DNA from: JAQGMO01 sp050954505
GTDB lineage: Bacteria; Pseudomonadota; Gammaproteobacteria; Burkholderiales; Burkholderiaceae_D
NCBI GenBank assembly: GCA_050954505.1
Contig: JBPBPY010000429.1
Coordinates: forward strand, 1 to 8,343
Length of the DNA stretch: 8,343 nucleotides
Direction: 5' to 3'
In this document: piece after piece, positions 5,534 through 8,343 of the stretch
How the letters are laid out: each line of letters opens with the position of its first letter
Position numbering within the stretch: position 1 is the stretch's first letter
Translations under genes and position numbers: made by a program
The notes under the pieces: generated by a model
Databases searched by the model: none
Seen by the model: only the letters and a program-made list of their open reading frames with translations
Told to the model about the DNA's origin: nothing

Positions 5534-5558
5534 GCTGCGCCGCGTGGTCGCTTAAAAT
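5528..5558 (+). promoter_or_regulatory. Possible promoter of the slpA-ispH unit
   Basis: TTGCCA (5528-5533) and TAAAAT (5553-5558) resemble -35 and -10 elements, but the 19-base spacer is longer than ideal. Transcription would begin near 5565, leaving a leader of about 45 bases before the ATG at 5610. Confidence 0.4.
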
Positions 5559-5609
5559 AGCGCAACTTTTTGCCAGACCTGGCCGCAGCCCTATCGCTAC
5601 GCTTACCAA

Positions 5610-6065
5610 ATGTCCAATTTATCACAACCGATTGTTACCGATTTGGCTTATCTGACCTTGCATTATCGGTTGGCCGCCATCGACGGCGCCAATATTGTCT
5701 CGACCTTCGAGGGCAATCCGGCAACGCTGCAGCTTGGCCATGGACAGTTGGCGCCATTCCTTGAAGCGCACCTGCTGGGTTTGCCGGAAGGCACACACCA
5801 AACCTTTGTGCTGCAGCCTGAGCAAGCCTTCGGTCCACGCAATCCGGATCTGGTGCAACGTGTGTCGCTGGCCACGCTGGAGGCCAACTCCCAGCTTGGC
5901 CACGAATATGCGGTGGGCGACCTGGTCGACTTCGCCGCACCCGGCGGTGGCCGGTTTGCCGGGGTACTGCGCGAACTTGGCGAAGACGATGCCTTGTTCG
6001 ACTTTAATCATCCGCTGGCCGGCCAGGCGGTAAAATTTGAAGTGCAGATCATTGGCATACTTTGA
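5610..6065 (+). CDS. slpA: FKBP-type peptidyl-prolyl cis-trans isomerase, SlpA/FkpB-like
   Basis: This is a cytoplasmic prolyl isomerase and chaperone of the small FKBP class with an insert-in-flap domain. The 151-residue sequence shows the first FKBP half (about 14-70: LTLHYRLAAIDG, then VSTFEGNPATLQLGHGQLAP and LLGLPEGTHQTF). The insert domain follows (about 72-128: AFGPRNPDLVQRVS, then VGDLVDFAAPGGGRFAGVL), and the second FKBP half closes the protein with FDFNHPLAGQAVKFEVQI. The HPLAG element is a hallmark of the SlyD/SlpA group. It lacks the histidine-rich metal-binding tail of SlyD. No good ribosome site precedes the ATG at 5610; the local sequence is GCTTACCAA. It lies 123 bases before ispH, the same neighbour as in E. 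coli (fkpB-ispH), which supports the assignment. Confidence 0.93.
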   Translation: MSNLSQPIVTDLAYLTLHYRLAAIDGANIVSTFEGNPATLQLGHGQLAPFLEAHLLGLPEGTHQTFVLQPEQAFGPRNPDLVQRVSLATLEANSQLGHEYAVGDLVDFAAPGGGRFAGVLRELGEDDALFDFNHPLAGQAVKFEVQIIGIL

Positions 6066-6188
6066 GCAAGCCGCAGGGCGTGCCGGCATGACGGCAGCGC
6101 AGGCCGGGAAGACTACGCGATTTTGCAATCACGCCTCCCGGTGCAGCAGTGCGCGGGCAGTGGACACTGTCAGATAATTGGAGTGATG

Positions 6189-7136
6189 ATGGAACAGGAA
6201 ATCTTGCTGGCACAACCGCGCGGTTTTTGCGCCGGTGTCGATCGGGCGATTGATATCGTTGAACGCGCATTGGCGCAGTTCGGCGCGCCCATCTACGTGC
6301 GTCACGAGATCGTGCACAATGCGTACGTCGTCAACGACCTGCGCAATAAAGGTGCAATTTTCATTGAAGAATTGTCGGATGTTCCCAGTGGGAACACGGT
6401 GGTATTTTCAGCGCACGGGGTGCCGAAGTCGGTCCAGGCCGAGGCTACGGAGCGTGGCCTGACGGTTTTCGATGCCACCTGTCCGCTGGTGACCAAGGTG
6501 CATGTCGAGGTGGCAAAGATGCGCCGCGAGGGCCGGGAAGTGATCATGATCGGCCATGACGGCCATCCTGAAGTCGAGGGCACCATGGGCCAGGCGGAAC
6601 AGGGCATGTTCCTGGTCGAGGCGCCCGACGACGTGGCCGGCCTGGTGGTCAGCGACCCGGACAAGCTGGCATATGTGTCGCAAACGACCCTGTCGGTCGA
6701 TGATACTGCCGACGTCATCGCCGCGTTGAAACTGCGCTTTCCCAATATTGCCGAGCCAAAGAAGGGTGACATCTGCTATGCCACCACGAACCGCCAGGAG
6801 GCGGTGAAATTCATGGCGCCGCAGGTCGAGGTGGTGATTGTGGTTGGCAGCCCCAACAGTTCGAACTCCAACCGGCTGCGCGAAGTCGCCCAGAAAAAAG
6901 GTGTGCCCGCCTACATGGTGGACAATGCCACGCAAATCGACCCGGCATGGATAGACGGCCGGCTGCGCATTGGCGTGACCGCCGGTGCCTCGGCGCCGGA
7001 AGTGTTGGTCGACGCGGTGATTGCACAGCTGCGGCAGTTCGGTGCCAAAAGCGTGCGCGTGCTCGACGGCGTCGAGGAGCATGTGACCTTCCCCTTGCCC
7101 AAGGGGTTGTCGGGTGTGCCCGGATCGCCGAAGTAG
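6189..7136 (+). CDS. ispH: 4-hydroxy-3-methylbut-2-enyl diphosphate reductase
   Basis: IspH performs the last step of the MEP isoprenoid pathway, reducing HMBPP to IPP and DMAPP with a [4Fe-4S] cluster in the cytoplasm. The 315-residue protein has the three cluster cysteines: RGFCAGVDRA (C14), DATCPLVTKVH (C98) and GDICYATTNRQEA (C196). Substrate-binding residues are present in IVHNAY (H43), SAHGVP (H76), GHPEVEGTMG (H126 and the proton-donating E128), QTTLS, SPNSSNSNRL and TAGASAPE. Length is standard. ATG at 6189 is chosen because GGAG (6180-6183) lies 5 bases upstream; the adjacent ATG at 6186 is too close, and an upstream TTG at 6123 would add 22 residues unlike the family. It is probably co-transcribed with the isomerase gene upstream. 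Confidence 0.98.
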   Translation: MEQEILLAQPRGFCAGVDRAIDIVERALAQFGAPIYVRHEIVHNAYVVNDLRNKGAIFIEELSDVPSGNTVVFSAHGVPKSVQAEATERGLTVFDATCPLVTKVHVEVAKMRREGREVIMIGHDGHPEVEGTMGQAEQGMFLVEAPDDVAGLVVSDPDKLAYVSQTTLSVDDTADVIAALKLRFPNIAEPKKGDICYATTNRQEAVKFMAPQVEVVIVVGSPNSSNSNRLREVAQKKGVPAYMVDNATQIDPAWIDGRLRIGVTAGASAPEVLVDAVIAQLRQFGAKSVRVLDGVEEHVTFPLPKGLSGVPGSPK

Positions 7137-7517
7137 GGTATCCGGCCTTCCTGTTCCTGCAGCGATCCCGGCAGTCAACCCCATGCAAGACCGCGAGGCG
7201 AAAAGCGTGGCGATCACGGACAGCTGGTGGCGCTGACAGGCCCACGGTAATTCCTCGGGCGCTGGCACATGCAAGGCGCCGCAATGGACAGTCTGCTTGC
7301 ACCGTGCTGCCGCAGAGCTTCCGCGGCGCAGGCTCCTGGGTGGCGAGACAGGCTGTCGTTTGCGGACCACGCAGCCGGCTGCCTTCCATCCGGCGTGCGC
7401 CCGAGGACTGCCTGCGAAGCTGCCGGCAGGCCTGATTTGATTATGTAGCAAGGTAGTGCGGTACTGGTTCAATTATTGCTTAAACACACACATCATTAAC
7501 TAGGGAGTCACCAGGCA
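7137..7517. other. GC-rich intergenic region between ispH and livH
   Basis: No gene is supported. The first 300 bases are GC-rich without convincing protein features in any frame, and the last 80 bases before livH are AT-rich and probably carry its promoter and leader. A stem with one mismatch (CTGCCTGC 7408-7415, GCCGGCAG 7422-7429) is a weak ispH terminator candidate without a good T run. No clear -35/-10 pair for livH was found. Confidence 0.5.
7503..7507 (+). promoter_or_regulatory. Ribosome binding site of livH
   Basis: GGGAG within TAGGGAGTCA is the only good Shine-Dalgarno match before the ATG at 7518. The 10-base gap is slightly long but usable and supports that start codon. Confidence 0.6.
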
Positions 7518-8343
7518 ATGGACATATTCATCCAGCAGATCATCAACGGCCTGGTATTGGGCAGCATGTATGCCTTGATCGCGCTCGGCTACACCATGGT
7601 GTACGGCGTATTAAACCTGATCAACTTCGCCCATGGCGATGTGCTCATGATCGGTGCGATGACGGGCTTGACGATCCTTAAATACGTCAACCAGGCGTTT
7701 CCGGACCTGAACGGCGTGGTCAAGCTCATCATTGCCATCGTCGGTGCGATTCCAGTCTGCGTGCTGGTGAGCATCATCATCGAACGGGTAGCCTACCGCC
7801 GCCTGCGCAATGCGCCACGACTGGCGCCGCTGATCACTGCCATCGGCGTATCGATCCTGCTGCAAACCTTTGCCATGATGATTTGGGGCCGCAATCCGCT
7901 GGCCTTTCCGCAAGTGCTGCCGTCGAAGTCCTATGAACTCATGGGCGCGCTGATCACGCCGGCGCAAGTCATGCTGCTGGTGCTGGCCACGCTGTCGATG
8001 GTGGGACTGGTACTGCTGGTCGAGAAAACCAAGATGGGACGCGCCATGCGTGCGACTGCGGAAAACCCGCGCGTGGCAGGCTTGATGGGTGTCGATGCCA
8101 ACCGCGTCATCGTGTTTACCTTCGCCATTGGCGCTGCCCTGGCCGCAGTGGCTGGCGTGATGTGGGGTGCAAACTATTCTTCCGCACAGTTTGCCATGGG
8201 TTTCGTGCCTGGCTTGAAAGCGTTCTCGGCAGCCGTGCTGGGCGGCATCGGCAACATCTACGGCGCCATGATCGGCGGCATCCTGCTCGGCTTGATCGAA
8301 AGCCTCGGTGCCGGCTACATCGGCGACCTCACCGGTGGGCTGC
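7518..8343 (+). CDS. livH: Branched-chain amino acid ABC transporter permease LivH (3'-truncated by window edge)
   Basis: LivH is one of two inner-membrane permeases of the high-affinity leucine/isoleucine/valine (or related amide) ABC importer; it partners LivM, ATPases LivG/LivF and a periplasmic binding protein. 275 residues are visible of about 300 expected. The N-terminus QQIINGLVLGSMYALIALGY and then MVYGVLNLINFAHGD are strongly typical. The cytoplasmic loop KTKMGRAMRATAENPRVAGL, followed by MGVDANRVI, is the ATPase-contact region. The late segment GLKAFSAAVLGGIGNIYGA and MIGGILLGLIESLGAGY is the family's conserved end. Several hydrophobic segments span the whole length. The rest of the operon (livM, livG, livF) is expected just beyond the window. 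The substrate could be an amide or urea instead, as in related urt systems. The preceding 380-base gap suggests its own promoter. Confidence 0.95.
   Translation, partial: MDIFIQQIINGLVLGSMYALIALGYTMVYGVLNLINFAHGDVLMIGAMTGLTILKYVNQAFPDLNGVVKLIIAIVGAIPVCVLVSIIIERVAYRRLRNAPRLAPLITAIGVSILLQTFAMMIWGRNPLAFPQVLPSKSYELMGALITPAQVMLLVLATLSMVGLVLLVEKTKMGRAMRATAENPRVAGLMGVDANRVIVFTFAIGAALAAVAGVMWGANYSSAQFAMGFVPGLKAFSAAVLGGIGNIYGAMIGGILLGLIESLGAGYIGDLTGGL

Noticed and set aside
5622..6128. A 168-codon minus-strand open frame opposite slpA
   Set aside because: The plus-strand FKBP signature is clear and this antisense frame has no recognisable domain.
6123..6188. A longer IspH with a TTG start at 6123
   Set aside because: The added 22 residues are unlike the family's N-terminus, and GGAG is ideally placed for the ATG at 6189.
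6408..7472. A 354-codon open frame on the minus strand opposite ispH and the following gap
   Set aside because: Most of it is the antisense of ispH, whose cluster cysteines and substrate motifs are unmistakable. The translation is rich in Arg, His and Ala with no recognisable domain, as expected from GC-rich antisense frames.

Overview
This 8.3 kb window looks like chromosomal DNA of a betaproteobacterium, most likely Burkholderiales and perhaps Oxalobacteraceae (Herminiimonas/Janthinobacterium/Collimonas type). That placement is an inference from protein character, moderate-to-high GC and the order rpmB-rpmG / radC / FKBP-type isomerase-ispH / livH; no rRNA or database search was available. 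Most of the window is ordinary housekeeping sequence. No mobile element, tRNA, rRNA or CRISPR array was found.

Layout. (1) 2-570 (+) is the 3' part of an MscS-family mechanosensitive channel gene, with an apparent frameshift near 386-391 that separates the body from its conserved C-terminal end. (2) 766-1974 (+) is a membrane fatty acid desaturase with all the histidine boxes and a C-terminal extension of about 140 residues. The last 80 or so of those residues resemble the tail of ISL3-type transposases. An inverted repeat overlapping a promoter-like sequence lies just upstream, and a strong hairpin terminator lies downstream. (3) 2362-3603 (-) is an OpgC-like multi-spanning acyltransferase with a good promoter and operator-like palindromes upstream. 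(4) 3956-4382 (-) is the ribosomal protein operon rpmB-rpmG, with a clear promoter and a clear terminator. (5) 4614-4726 holds a GC-rich hexanucleotide repeat tract running into a perfect 19-bp hairpin. (6) 4750-5424 (-) is radC. (7) 5610-6065 and 6189-7136 (+) are an SlpA/FkpB-type FKBP isomerase and ispH, a conserved pair. (8) 7518 to the window end (+) is the 5' part of livH, a branched-chain amino acid ABC permease.

How the genes relate. rpmB and rpmG form a true operon. The isomerase gene and ispH are co-directional with a 123-bp gap and are probably co-transcribed. The desaturase, the OpgC-like protein and the channel all act in or on the cell envelope (lipid unsaturation, periplasmic glucan modification, osmotic release), but each appears to have its own transcription unit and nothing in the sequence makes them one system. 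No clear new multi-gene system is visible. The items most worth a second look are the desaturase C-terminal extension, the frameshifted channel gene, and the repeat-plus-hairpin region downstream of radC.
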